Shown: positions 1-8,418 of the stretch, in pieces
How positions within the stretch are numbered: the first letter of the stretch is position 1
How the letters are laid out: each line of letters begins with the position of its first letter
Assembly: GCA_964557545.1 (NCBI GenBank)
Contig: CAZLAK010000019.1
Span: 1-44,666, forward strand
Reading direction: 5' to 3'
Length of the DNA stretch: 44,666 bases
Source: CAZLAK01 sp964557545
GTDB taxonomy: Bacteria > Bacillota > Desulfotomaculia > Desulfotomaculales > Pelotomaculaceae
Program-made: the position numbers and the translations under genes
The notes under the pieces: generated by a model
Database searches by the model: none
Told to the model about the DNA's origin: nothing
The model's input: the letters and a program-made list of their open reading frames with translations, nothing else

Positions 1-2
1 AT

Positions 3-320
3 TTTTCAAGTTCAGTAGCTAAAGACACCAGGAAAATAATTGAGGAAACTGCGGGTATAGATAAACATTTGGATGAAGGAATAACGGCCTTCCAATTTCA
101 AGATGCTGTTTCTCAGCAGATCGTGCATATTATTGACATTATTAAGAAATTAGAAGAACTGGTTTTAAAAGAGGAAATTGGGGGGGAATGCAATCTAGTT
201 GATGAACTGAGAAAAATGTACACTATGGAAAGCGAAAGGAAGGTGCACAGGCGGTTAATTTTTGGTGAACAGCAAGAGGCAAATAAAGATGTTGAAGAAA
301 ATGTTGAGTTTTTTATGTAA
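3..320 (+). CDS. CheZ-like CheY-P phosphatase, C-terminal part (5' truncated)
   Basis: The frame is open to the left edge, so this is the last ~105 residues of a longer protein. An internal TTG at 69 is not a convincing start. The helix with FQFQDAVSQQI carries the D-x-x-x-Q spacing of the CheZ active site (Asp143/Gln147 in E. coli, in QDLTGQ). It is followed by a hydrophilic linker and a short acidic/aromatic C-terminus ending NVEFFM, reminiscent of the C-terminal CheY-binding peptide of CheZ. In that family the enzyme removes phosphate from CheY. It is followed 55 bp later by the receptor gene of a chemosensory operon, which fits. It could instead be the tail of another chemotaxis protein that uses the same FQD helix; the missing N-terminus prevents a firm call. 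Confidence 0.55.
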   Translation, partial: FSSSVAKDTRKIIEETAGIDKHLDEGITAFQFQDAVSQQIVHIIDIIKKLEELVLKEEIGGECNLVDELRKMYTMESERKVHRRLIFGEQQEANKDVEENVEFFM

Positions 321-375
321 AGAAGTCGTTAAAAACAATTAATTTGAACAAGTATTTTAGGAGGTGCGTTTATCA

Positions 376-2316
376 GTGCAGCAGAAAACTTTAGCTCCTC
401 TTCCCCCCGATAGCTACCAGCATCCCAAGAAGGAAGAGGCAAAGAGTGCGGTGGACTCCAAGGAAATTCAAAAGAAGGTTGAGCAGCAGAGAAAGCAGGC
501 CAGGACTTTTGCTAAACAGCAGCAGATTGCTGAACGTTTAGCGGCGGCCACCAATGAGATGTCCTCCAGTGTACAGGAGGCAACATCGGCGGTAGAAGAA
601 TTGAGGTCCGCCATGGAGCAAATTGCCACTGGCGCCCAGGAAGCTAGCAGTGCAACGCAGGAGTCCCTGGCGGCAGTCAATCAAATAGTGGGGAATATTA
701 GGGCCAGTGCTAAAAATGCTGCAGAGTCCCTGGCCAGGGGCAAGTCCATGCAGCAACTCGTCAATCAGGTTATGCGTGATATTGCCCAGCTGGTGGAGGG
801 TGTTAACCTGGCCGGTGAGCGAAATGCGGAATCGGCAGAGTTGGTAGCCCAGTTAGAAAAGCAGGCCCAGGATATAGGCAACATTGTGCGCACGGTAGTA
901 AAAATTGCCGATCAGACGAACCTTCTTGCTTTAAATGCGGCCATCGAAGCGGCCAGAGCCGGCGAGCACGGTAAAGGTTTTGCCGTAGTGGCCGATGAGG
1001 TACGGACGCTGGCCGAGATTTCTGAGAAAGCCGCCAATGATATTCGCGAGCTTATTAACAGCATCCAGCAAGAGGTACAGGTAATAGCGGGGGCCATCAG
1101 GCAGGCGGCGGAAACTGCCTCCAGTGAAGCCCAAAAAGGTAAAAGCATTAGTGAGGGCCTCGTAAAAATAGTGGACGAAATGGAGGAAGTCGTTGGCGGG
1201 GCAGCAGAAATTGAAAAGCTCTCGGTGGAACTGGAGAACGCGGCGGTAGCCTTCCAAAAGGGCGCGGAGGAAATAGCCACGGCGGCTGAGGAACAGGCCA
1301 GCGCGGCGGAGGAGTCGCTGAGCGCAGTAGAACAGCAGGCCAAAGTAATGACGGACATCACTTCTACGGCCGAAGAACTTTCCGAAATGGCCGATGCCCT
1401 GCGCACCTCTACCGATATAAATAAGTCTTCTGAGGAACTGGCTGCTGCGGCGGAGGAGCTTTCGGCGGCTGTGGAAGAAGCAAACCAGTCCTCCCAGCAG
1501 ATAATGACAGCATTAAATCAGGTGTCGGTGGGGGCGCAGAGACAGTCTAAGGCCGCCAACGAATCAAGTGAAGCTATTGCTAAAATAGAGGGGATGTCGA
1601 AAAATATTGCAGAAAAAGCCAACAAGTCGCGGGAGGTAACCGCCGGGTTATCTGATTTATTGGCTAAAAACAAGGTTTCCACGGACAGCCTGATTGAGGG
1701 GATAAGTGCTGCCTTAGAGGCAAACAAGCAGAACGTCAATAAAATAAAAGAACTGGAGTTGAGCACGAGAAGGATTGATAAAATCGTCGACACCATTGTT
1801 AACGTGGGTATTCAGACCAATATGCTGGCAGTAAGCGGGGCAATAGAAGCGGCCAGAGCAGGAGAATTTGGTAAGGGATTTGCGGTAGTTGCTTCCGATA
1901 TTAGAAACCTTGCTCAGGATAGCACCAAAAATGCGGAGCAAATTAAAGACCTCGTAAAAGCCATACAGGATCAGGTTAAAGTGGTAATTGAAGATGTGGT
2001 TAAAGTGGGCGAAAGTGCCGCCGAAGAAGTCAAGAAGGCCCAGAAAACAACTGCTGACTTGGTGCAAATTGAAAGTGAAATGAAGCAGGTTTTAAAGGGA
2101 GTGGAAGAAATAGCTGGCAATGCAGAGCAGATTGTAGCTGCCATCGTCCAGGCCAAGAAAGCCGTCGAACAAATAGCTGCTGCCGCAGAAGAGGCAAGTT
2201 CGGCAGCCAATGAGGCGGCGACGGCTGCCAAACAGCAGGCTGCCGGCATGAATGAGCTGGCCAAGGCTATTGAGGAGATTGCCGCCATGGCCGATGAGCT
2301 CCAGCAGGTGAATTAA
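376..2316 (+). CDS. Soluble methyl-accepting chemotaxis protein with two signalling hairpins
   Basis: About 646 residues with no hydrophobic membrane segment, so a cytosolic receptor. Almost the whole protein is Ala/Glu/Gln-rich coiled coil. The receptor tip that binds CheA and CheW appears twice: AAIEAARAGEHGKGFAVVA near residue 190 and AIEAARAGEFGKGFAVVA near residue 490. Each copy is flanked by heptad helices with EE/QQ pairs typical of methylation sites. The GTG at 376 is chosen because AGGAGGT (359-365) lies 10 bp upstream; the earlier GTG at 364 overlaps that site. No ligand-binding domain is recognisable at the short N-terminus. It heads the CheW-CheB-CheY-CheA genes and resembles FrzCD-type cytoplasmic receptors in architecture. 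The internal duplication is unusual. Confidence 0.9.
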   Translation: MQQKTLAPLPPDSYQHPKKEEAKSAVDSKEIQKKVEQQRKQARTFAKQQQIAERLAAATNEMSSSVQEATSAVEELRSAMEQIATGAQEASSATQESLAAVNQIVGNIRASAKNAAESLARGKSMQQLVNQVMRDIAQLVEGVNLAGERNAESAELVAQLEKQAQDIGNIVRTVVKIADQTNLLALNAAIEAARAGEHGKGFAVVADEVRTLAEISEKAANDIRELINSIQQEVQVIAGAIRQAAETASSEAQKGKSISEGLVKIVDEMEEVVGGAAEIEKLSVELENAAVAFQKGAEEIATAAEEQASAAEESLSAVEQQAKVMTDITSTAEELSEMADALRTSTDINKSSEELAAAAEELSAAVEEANQSSQQIMTALNQVSVGAQRQSKAANESSEAIAKIEGMSKNIAEKANKSREVTAGLSDLLAKNKVSTDSLIEGISAALEANKQNVNKIKELELSTRRIDKIVDTIVNVGIQTNMLAVSGAIEAARAGEFGKGFAVVASDIRNLAQDSTKNAEQIKDLVKAIQDQVKVVIEDVVKVGESAAEEVKKAQKTTADLVQIESEMKQVLKGVEEIAGNAEQIVAAIVQAKKAVEQIAAAAEEASSAANEAATAAKQQAAGMNELAKAIEEIAAMADELQQVN

Positions 2317-2359
2317 CCGGCTGGAAGCAGGCTGGGTTTGCTACAGGGGGACAAGCTGT

Positions 2360-3883
2360 ATGGAAAATAAAAGCGGCCAATTGGTTACATTTTACTTAAA
2401 TGAGGAGCTTTTTGGTATAGAGCTTGACTATGTTAAAGAGATCATCCGCCTGCCAGATATGGTGAGGGTGCCCGGTACACCCCCTTACTTTTCCGGGCTT
2501 GCTAATTTGAGGGGTGTTCTCCTGCCAGTTATTGACGGCAGGAGGCGCTTTAATCTGCCGGAAGCAGAGCCCACTGAAGCCACCAGAGTAATCGTCCTGG
2601 AATTTGGGGGGGAAACCGTCGGGTACGTAGTCGACCGCATGTCCGAGGTTATTAACTTGGAAAGTGCTGCGGAAGAGGAAATACAGTCCGGCGGGACAAG
2701 AGAAGGTCTCATTTCCAAGGTGGTTAAAACCGACAAAAAGATGGTAATGGTTGTGAATATTGAAGCACTCTTTTTGTCTTCCCGTGGTGAAGATGAAAGC
2801 GTGAGACTGAGAAGAACCACCTCTGTGGGGGGAATTGGCGGGGGAAGCGAGGCAGTTGCCAAGGAGGAGCTCAAGCAGTTTGTTGGTTTTAAACTGGCCG
2901 ATGAGGAATATGCCGTGGCCATAGAGGCCGTGCAGGAGATCGTGTGGGTGCCGGAAAAAATCTCTCGTTCTCCCGGCTTTCCTCCCTATGTGGACGGGCT
3001 GTTTTTTCTCCGCAGCCGGACCATCCCCATGTTGAACATGAGAAGCTACTTTTTGCTTCCCGAACACCCCTACGACGAGAGGTCGCGCGTGCTGGTGCTA
3101 AACATTAGCGGTCCTTCTGGCGAGAGAATCTTTGGTATGGGTGTGGATGCGGTAACCGAGGTGCTGCGCTTTACAGAGGGGGAGATTGAACCCCTTCCCA
3201 AATTCCTTGGGGGAGAAACCGTCAAGAACCTCACGGGTGTCTGTAAGTTGGAGGGAGGAAACCGTCTCATTTACCTGCTCGACCCCTCGACTTTGTTGGA
3301 AGGTGAGGAAGAGATTGTGCTGGCTGCCGCTGAAGGGAGTGACGAAGCGGAGGCCAAGGAGCAGAAGGGCGAAGTGGAAAATCAGTTTGTGTTATTCCAC
3401 CTGGCAGAGGAAGATTACGCTCTGAACATCCAGAATGTCCAGGAGATCATCAGGGTACCCGATGTCGTGCGTGTTCCGCGCGCGCCCAGCTATGTGGAAG
3501 GGGTCATTAACATCCGCGGTAATGTCCTCCCTGTAATAAACTTGCGCAGCAAGCTAGGCCTCCCTGCTTCTAGTTACGACGATAGGACGAGGATAGTGGT
3601 GGTAGATATCGATGGTACTGTTACTGGCCTGGTGGTCGATGCCGTAAGAGAGGTTAAAAAAATTAGTGCTTCGCAAATAGCTGAATCTCCGAGGATGCTC
3701 AAAGATCACCTGGCCACCAACTATTTGCAAGGGGTGGTAAAACAGGAGGACGGCCGGCGTTCTATTTTGCTCCTCAATCTAAATAACGTATTAAGCGAAG
3801 TGGAAAGAAGCAATTTGCACGAGATTACGGAAATTGCCGAAAATGTTGGGGAGGAATGGGAGGCGGATGTCACGTCAGATTAA
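2360..3883 (+). CDS. cheW: Triple CheW-domain scaffold protein
   Basis: 507 residues comprising three consecutive CheW domains, at about 5-145, 170-315 and 340-490. Each begins with a F-x-L-x-x-E-x-Y/F-(G/A)-(I/V/L) strand and contains the V-x-x-x-P-x-Y-x-x-G-(L/V) turn (VPGTPPYFSGLANLRG, SPGFPPYVDGLFFLRS, VPRAPSYVEGVINIRG). CheW couples receptors to the kinase CheA, and a three-domain version could cross-link several receptor tips or both hairpins of the upstream receptor. The ATG at 2360 follows AGGGGGA at a suitable distance. The 3' end overlaps the start of cheB by 17 bp, indicating translational coupling. Linkers of ~25 acidic residues separate the domains. Confidence 0.93.
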   Translation: MENKSGQLVTFYLNEELFGIELDYVKEIIRLPDMVRVPGTPPYFSGLANLRGVLLPVIDGRRRFNLPEAEPTEATRVIVLEFGGETVGYVVDRMSEVINLESAAEEEIQSGGTREGLISKVVKTDKKMVMVVNIEALFLSSRGEDESVRLRRTTSVGGIGGGSEAVAKEELKQFVGFKLADEEYAVAIEAVQEIVWVPEKISRSPGFPPYVDGLFFLRSRTIPMLNMRSYFLLPEHPYDERSRVLVLNISGPSGERIFGMGVDAVTEVLRFTEGEIEPLPKFLGGETVKNLTGVCKLEGGNRLIYLLDPSTLLEGEEEIVLAAAEGSDEAEAKEQKGEVENQFVLFHLAEEDYALNIQNVQEIIRVPDVVRVPRAPSYVEGVINIRGNVLPVINLRSKLGLPASSYDDRTRIVVVDIDGTVTGLVVDAVREVKKISASQIAESPRMLKDHLATNYLQGVVKQEDGRRSILLLNLNNVLSEVERSNLHEITEIAENVGEEWEADVTSD

Positions 3884-4973
3884 GGTGCTGGTGGTTGACG
3901 ATTCTGCCCTCATGCGTAAGTACCTGCGGGAGATAATTGAAAGAGAAGAAGACATGACGGTAATAGGGGCGGCCCGGGACGGCTGGGAGGCGGTAGAATT
4001 AAACCTGGAGCTTCAACCGGATGTAATAACTATGGACGTCAATATGCCGCACTTAGACGGCCTCACTGCCCTGCAGTATATAATGTTGCAGCGGCCGTGT
4101 CCCGTCCTCGTGGTTTCTTCGATTACCCAAAAGGGGGCGCTGACAACTTTTGAGGCTCTTGAATTGGGGGCCTTCGACTACGTGCCCAAACCGGATGGGA
4201 CGGTATCCCTGCAGATTAAAGACGTGGCCCGGGAGATTACAGAAAAAATAAGGGCCGCCCACCGTGCAGGTAAGGCAGGCGGCAAAAAGAGGAGTGCAAG
4301 AGGTAATAGAGCACGGCCGGGAAGCGATAAGGTTGTTTTGCAAGAGCGCCCAAGTGAGCCGCCCCCTTTGGGGAGCAGCGGCAGGAAGGGCGGCCAACTG
4401 GTACTTATAGGAGTGTCAACCGGCGGGCCAAAAACGTTGATGGAAATACTGCCGTTTTTACCTGCCGATTTTCCTGCCCCAGTTTTTGTTATTCAGCACA
4501 TGCCGGAGAGCTTTACTTCCCCTTTTGCCCAAAGGCTGGATCAGAACTGCCGCCTTACGGTGGTGGAGTCGGTGGAAGGAATGGCTCTGCTGCCGGGAAT
4601 GGCCGTGGTCGCCCGCGGGGGAGTACACGTTAAACTCGATCGCCGGCCGGGGGAGGATTTCTTGAGAATTAGACACAGCTTAAGGCCGCTGGAGGCCCTT
4701 TACAGGCCGTCGGTAGAGGTTGCCTTTCGCTCGGCGATGCAGGTTGTGGGGGCAGAAAACCTCATTGCCGTTATCTTAACGGGCATGGGCAATGATGGGG
4801 CGGCGGCACTTAAAGACATTAAGGAAGCGGGCGGGGTTACTGTGGCGGAATCTGAAGAAACGGCGGTAGTTTGGGGTATGCCGGGTGAGGCGGTGAGGTT
4901 GGGAGCTGCCGGCACCGTTCTGCCCAGCTATAAAATAGCCGAATTTCTCGTAAGGACAGTAGGGGCTGTTTAG
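3867..4973 (+). CDS. cheB: Chemotaxis response regulator, protein-glutamate methylesterase CheB
   Basis: 368 residues. An N-terminal receiver has acidic pocket D11/D12 and phospho-acceptor D57 (MDVNMP), with K108 in the VPKP loop. A basic linker at 135-170 leads to the C-terminal methylesterase. The catalytic triad is visible as S184 (GVSTGGPKT), H211 (IQHMP) and D310 (GMGNDG). The enzyme deamidates and demethylates receptor glutamates. ATG 3867 is preferred over the upstream TTG at 3834 because it gives the usual receiver N-terminus and follows GGGGAGG at 3848-3854. No cheR is seen in the window, so the opposing methyltransferase must lie upstream or elsewhere. Confidence 0.95.
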   Translation: MSRQIKVLVVDDSALMRKYLREIIEREEDMTVIGAARDGWEAVELNLELQPDVITMDVNMPHLDGLTALQYIMLQRPCPVLVVSSITQKGALTTFEALELGAFDYVPKPDGTVSLQIKDVAREITEKIRAAHRAGKAGGKKRSARGNRARPGSDKVVLQERPSEPPPLGSSGRKGGQLVLIGVSTGGPKTLMEILPFLPADFPAPVFVIQHMPESFTSPFAQRLDQNCRLTVVESVEGMALLPGMAVVARGGVHVKLDRRPGEDFLRIRHSLRPLEALYRPSVEVAFRSAMQVVGAENLIAVILTGMGNDGAAALKDIKEAGGVTVAESEETAVVWGMPGEAVRLGAAGTVLPSYKIAEFLVRTVGAV

Positions 4974-5054
4974 CCAAGTTGGAGTCGGAAGGCTGTTTGC
5001 CTTTGGGGCAAACGCCGTACCCGCGTATTTGCGAAATGGTGGTGAATTAGACCT

Positions 5055-5414
5055 TTGTCCAGAGTGCTTGTTGTCGACGATTCTTCGACAGTGCGGAGGT
5101 ATTACCGGGAGATCCTCGGTGAAAAGGGTTACGAGGTAGACGAAGCGTTTAACGGTTTCGAGGCACTGGAAAAGCTCATCTCTGGTGATTATGACGTGTT
5201 GTTAGTGGACATCAACATGCCCAAAATGGACGGCTATACCTTTTTGAGGAGGATGAGAACGGAGCCGGAAATTAAACAGGCTCCAGTGATATTGGTATCT
5301 ACTGAGGGCGGAGAGGTGGATATTGAACAGGGCTATAAAGCTGGCTGTAACGCTTACCTCGTAAAGCCGGTAGAACCCAAAACTATTTTAAACTTGGTTT
5401 TTTTGCTGGGGTGA
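5055..5414 (+). CDS. cheY: CheY-like single-domain response regulator
   Basis: 119 residues forming one receiver domain: acidic pair at residues 8-9 (VVDDSS), phospho-acceptor Asp in LLVDINMPKMDG, conserved Ser in VSTEG and Lys in LVKPVEP. There is no output domain, so it acts by protein contact, as CheY does. An in-frame TGA at 5043-5045 sits just upstream, so the TTG at 5055 is the only reasonable start. The stop is 6 bp before the cheA GTG. A 7-10 bp hairpin lies in the 81-bp spacer before it (4991-5016), which could adjust expression between cheB and this gene. This is one of two CheY proteins in the operon. Confidence 0.92.
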   Translation: MSRVLVVDDSSTVRRYYREILGEKGYEVDEAFNGFEALEKLISGDYDVLLVDINMPKMDGYTFLRRMRTEPEIKQAPVILVSTEGGEVDIEQGYKAGCNAYLVKPVEPKTILNLVFLLG

Positions 5415-5420
5415 AAACCG

Positions 5421-7697
5421 GTGGACGAATTAAAATCTCATTTTGTTGAGGAAGCAAGAGAGATACTGACAAAATTAGAGCCCCTTGTTCTACAGATTGA
5501 GAAGGAGTTTCATAGAGAAGTATTAGAAGAACTTTTTAGGGCAGTGCACACTTTAAAGGGTTCGGCCGGCATTGCCGGTGTGGTGGGTGTTAGCAAGTTG
5601 GCCCACTGCGTGGAGAACTTGTTGGAAAAGCTGAGGAGCGGCGAGGCGGTAGTGAGCTCGCAGGCGGCCGATGTGCTCTTCATGAGTATCGATGCCCTGG
5701 CTTCCATGGTGGTCGACCTGGAAAACGGGGTAGATTTACCGCCGCCCGATGAGCTGTTGGAGGAAATCGAAGGCTGTTTAAAATTAGAAGTAACCAAAAG
5801 CTCGGACATAAGCTGCCAGCCGGCCGAAGGAAGCGGCGCTGAAGAGAACGGCAATGCTGCGAGTACCTACCGGCTGCAGTTGAATTTTGGTCAGGATTTC
5901 TTTAAAAAGGGCCATAACCTCGATTACCTCCTCAGTGATTTGGAAAGCATAGGCCAGGTAATCAAAATCGATGTTGATTTTAGCGGTGTGCCCCCCTTAA
6001 GGAGCCTGGATCCGGAAGACTATTATCTCTCTTGGGAAGTTTTTCTTAAGACTTCTGCCCCCCGTGAAGAAATTGAAGGGTTATTTGTCTTTATCGTTGA
6101 CGAAGAGAACAAAGTGGGGATAGAAAAGCTGCAAGGGGACTCGTTTGAGCGTTCAGAAGAAGAAAATGAGGAAATGTCAGAAGAGCAGGTGGGGTGGGCG
6201 AGGAGACTGCTCGGCGACCAGCTGCGGGCATTGGAATCTGCTGACGATGAAGTGCTACCCGGTCTCTTGAGTTCTGTGAAGACGGTGATTGAGCGTCTCG
6301 GCTCAAAAGTTAAGGGTTTAAACTTAAAAATTAGCGGTTTGCCCGCCCAATTGGATAGCAGCGAAGATTTAAAAAAGAGCAGGAAAGAGCTTGCCGAATT
6401 TATCCGTAAAGTCCTGGCGGAAGTTTTGCCCGAGGAAAAGGGCAAAAAAGTGGCGGAAGAAGGGGCAGGTGCTGCGGACAACCAGTTAAAGGTGGGCACG
6501 GCAGGCGCGGCAAGGGATAAGCGCAGTAACATTTTTAAAGTGAGGCGGGTTACCGCCGAGGCGCTGATGAACCTAGTGGGCGAATTAATTGTTGCCAAAA
6601 ACAGCTTGCCGTACTTGGTAAAAAAGCTCGAGCACTTCGGTTTAAGGGAGCAAGTGCGGGAGCTTGCGGACAGCTATCATTACATCGACAGAATAGCCAG
6701 GGACATCCAAGAGCAGGTAATGGACATCTGGCTCCTTCCAGTGGAAGAAGTTTTTAGCAGGTTTCCCCGCTTTGTTAGGGATAACGCCAAAAAGTTAAAT
6801 AAAGCGGTGGAGGTGGTCCTGGAAGGGGGAGATACCAGACTCGATAGGAACATCATTGAAGAGATTTACGAACCCCTCACTCATTTGGTGAGAAACTCCC
6901 TCGACCACGGCATAGAGGAAATTGAAGAGAGGATAAGACTGGGTAAAAACCCAACGGGGATAATTGAGCTTCGGGCCTGGAGGCAGGGTGACCACGTGTA
7001 CATTAAAATTACCGATGACGGCAAAGGGATTGATGTGCGTAAAATTGAAGAAAAAGCTGTGGCTATGGGATTGGTGGAGAGAGAACAGCTGGAAGCCATG
7101 AGTGAAGAAGAGAAAATGAGGCTAATCTTTTTGCCTGGTGTATCTAGCAAAGAAGAAATTTCTGATTTGTCGGGAAGAGGAGTGGGTATGGATGTAGTCG
7201 AAAATACTATTAGACGTTTGGGGGGCAGCGTGGAAGTTCATTCGGTGGTGGGCTCAGGCACTTCCTTTATCTTGAGCTTGCCTTTCACCATGGCCACTAC
7301 CGAAGTCCTGGTGGTGCGCATAGGCAAGGGCACTTACGGTATTCCCCTGTCGGCAGTTAGAGAAACTGTGCGGCTAGATAAAGAAATAGATAAAGAAAGA
7401 ATTAAGACACTGAGGGGCAAATTATTGGCCGTTTTGAGGGGCGAGCTTATCCCCCTTTTGAACAGCTACCAGTACCTGGGAGAAGAAACACTCGTGCAGG
7501 AGGAAGTAGTTTTGGTTGTCCTCCACCAGAAAGTAGCAGTTCCGGTGGATGCGGTCGTTGGCAAAGAAGAAATAATTATCAAGCCCTTAAGTGGCGATTT
7601 AAAAAATATTCCTTACCTAATGGGCGCGGCAGTGATGGGTGACGGTAAAGTTCTGCTCATCCTGGAACCCAATGAACTGCCCGCCTGGGTTAATTGA
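5421..7697 (+). CDS. cheA: Chemotaxis sensor histidine kinase CheA
   Basis: 758 residues. The P1/HPt domain has the phosphorylatable His43 in VHTLKGSAG. At about 149-236 a domain beginning YRLQLNFGQDFF resembles the regulatory domain found between P1 and P3 in non-canonical CheAs; a classic P2 is not obvious. P3 dimerisation starts near 371, followed by the GHKL ATPase with N-box (HLVRNSLDHGIE, ~490), G1 (DDGKGID, ~533) and G2 (GRGVGMDVV, ~584). A CheW-like P5 domain occupies ~620-750. It autophosphorylates in response to receptor state and passes phosphate to CheB and the CheYs. GTG 5421 lies just after the cheY stop. All catalytic motifs look intact. Confidence 0.96.
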   Translation: MDELKSHFVEEAREILTKLEPLVLQIEKEFHREVLEELFRAVHTLKGSAGIAGVVGVSKLAHCVENLLEKLRSGEAVVSSQAADVLFMSIDALASMVVDLENGVDLPPPDELLEEIEGCLKLEVTKSSDISCQPAEGSGAEENGNAASTYRLQLNFGQDFFKKGHNLDYLLSDLESIGQVIKIDVDFSGVPPLRSLDPEDYYLSWEVFLKTSAPREEIEGLFVFIVDEENKVGIEKLQGDSFERSEEENEEMSEEQVGWARRLLGDQLRALESADDEVLPGLLSSVKTVIERLGSKVKGLNLKISGLPAQLDSSEDLKKSRKELAEFIRKVLAEVLPEEKGKKVAEEGAGAADNQLKVGTAGAARDKRSNIFKVRRVTAEALMNLVGELIVAKNSLPYLVKKLEHFGLREQVRELADSYHYIDRIARDIQEQVMDIWLLPVEEVFSRFPRFVRDNAKKLNKAVEVVLEGGDTRLDRNIIEEIYEPLTHLVRNSLDHGIEEIEERIRLGKNPTGIIELRAWRQGDHVYIKITDDGKGIDVRKIEEKAVAMGLVEREQLEAMSEEEKMRLIFLPGVSSKEEISDLSGRGVGMDVVENTIRRLGGSVEVHSVVGSGTSFILSLPFTMATTEVLVVRIGKGTYGIPLSAVRETVRLDKEIDKERIKTLRGKLLAVLRGELIPLLNSYQYLGEETLVQEEVVLVVLHQKVAVPVDAVVGKEEIIIKPLSGDLKNIPYLMGAAVMGDGKVLLILEPNELPAWVN

Positions 7698-7723
7698 AGG
7701 GCATTAAAGGGGGTGCCGCTTAA

Positions 7724-7996
7724 ATGATTGTAGAAATTGATTTGCCCCTTTTGCTCCCGTACGTTGCGGAAATAAAGAAGAAGCTTTTAAGTACCCCGGG
7801 TGTGTACGAGAAAGTTGTTTTTAAAAATCGGCAGGTGGATGCTGCCGGTATGCAATTGGTAGCCGCCATTAAAAAAGAAGACCCCGAAGTGGAAATTGAA
7901 TTTGCTCCGGGGGTAAATGAATTAACACCCAATATTTATTTAAAAATTCTGGAGGAGAAAGGGATGGTTTATGCGCCACATTCTGGCCGTCGATGA
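7724..7996 (+). CDS. Small STAS-like protein in chemosensory operon
   Basis: 90 residues beginning at ATG 7724 behind AAGGGGGTG. The segment NRQVDAAGMQLVAAIKK matches the D-(S/T)-(S/A)-G-(L/M)-x-(L/V)-(L/V) helix start of STAS domains. The position of the phosphorylated Ser/Thr in anti-anti-sigma factors is Ala here, so phosphorylation at this site is unlikely. Similar small STAS proteins sit beside cheA in other bacterial chemosensory operons, where their role is unclear. It overlaps the next cheY by 26 bp. Because it precedes a stressosome built of STAS proteins, a bridging role is conceivable, but that is inference. Confidence 0.7.
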   Translation: MIVEIDLPLLLPYVAEIKKKLLSTPGVYEKVVFKNRQVDAAGMQLVAAIKKEDPEVEIEFAPGVNELTPNIYLKILEEKGMVYAPHSGRR

Positions 7997-8336
7997 TTCG
8001 TCAACTGTGCTGGTGAGCATTGAGCTTGCTCTAAAAAAGCGCGGTTTTGGCCTGACCACTTACCAGCGGGCGGAGGAAGCCCTCAAGTACATTACCTCGG
8101 GTGGGAGAGCCGACCTGGTGATCACCGACCTCAATATGCCGGGGATGGACGGCATAGAGTTCATCAGGCAAGTGCGAAAGTCTCCCCCTTGCCGTTTCGT
8201 GCCTATCGTTATGCTCACCACCGAGTCCCAGCAGGCCAAAAAGGAGGAGGCCCGCCGCGCCGGAGCCACGGCCTGGATTACCAAGCCTTTTACACCGCCG
8301 CAGCTGGAAGGCGTAATCACAAAGCTCTTACGTTAG
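7971..8336 (+). CDS. cheY: CheY-like response regulator (second copy)
   Basis: 121-residue receiver: acidic pair in AVDDSS, phospho-acceptor in VITDLNMPGMDG, Thr-Thr in MLTTES and Lys in ITKPF. These residues match CheY closely. ATG 7971 lies inside the end of the STAS-like gene and follows GGAGGAGAAAGGG. It ends the chemosensory genes and is 82 bp upstream of the stressosome genes, with no clear terminator between them. Two CheYs suggest either a phosphate sink or two outputs from one CheA. Confidence 0.92.
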   Translation: MRHILAVDDSSTVLVSIELALKKRGFGLTTYQRAEEALKYITSGGRADLVITDLNMPGMDGIEFIRQVRKSPPCRFVPIVMLTTESQQAKKEEARRAGATAWITKPFTPPQLEGVITKLLR

Positions 8337-8418
8337 AGTTAAAGAAGGAATGTTTGTTGCTTTGTCGAAAAAGCATACACTAAAATTTTAATAAGGGGGG
8401 GGGTAAGGCGCGGCGCGG

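Noticed and set aside
912..1406. Long minus-strand frame opposite the receptor gene
   Set aside because: Ser/Ala-rich low-complexity translation mirroring the repetitive coiled coil; no independent support.
8341..8418. Promoter for the stressosome genes
   Set aside because: TTGTTG and TACACT at 16 bp are weak matches, and TAAAAT has no -35 at proper spacing; not enough to call.
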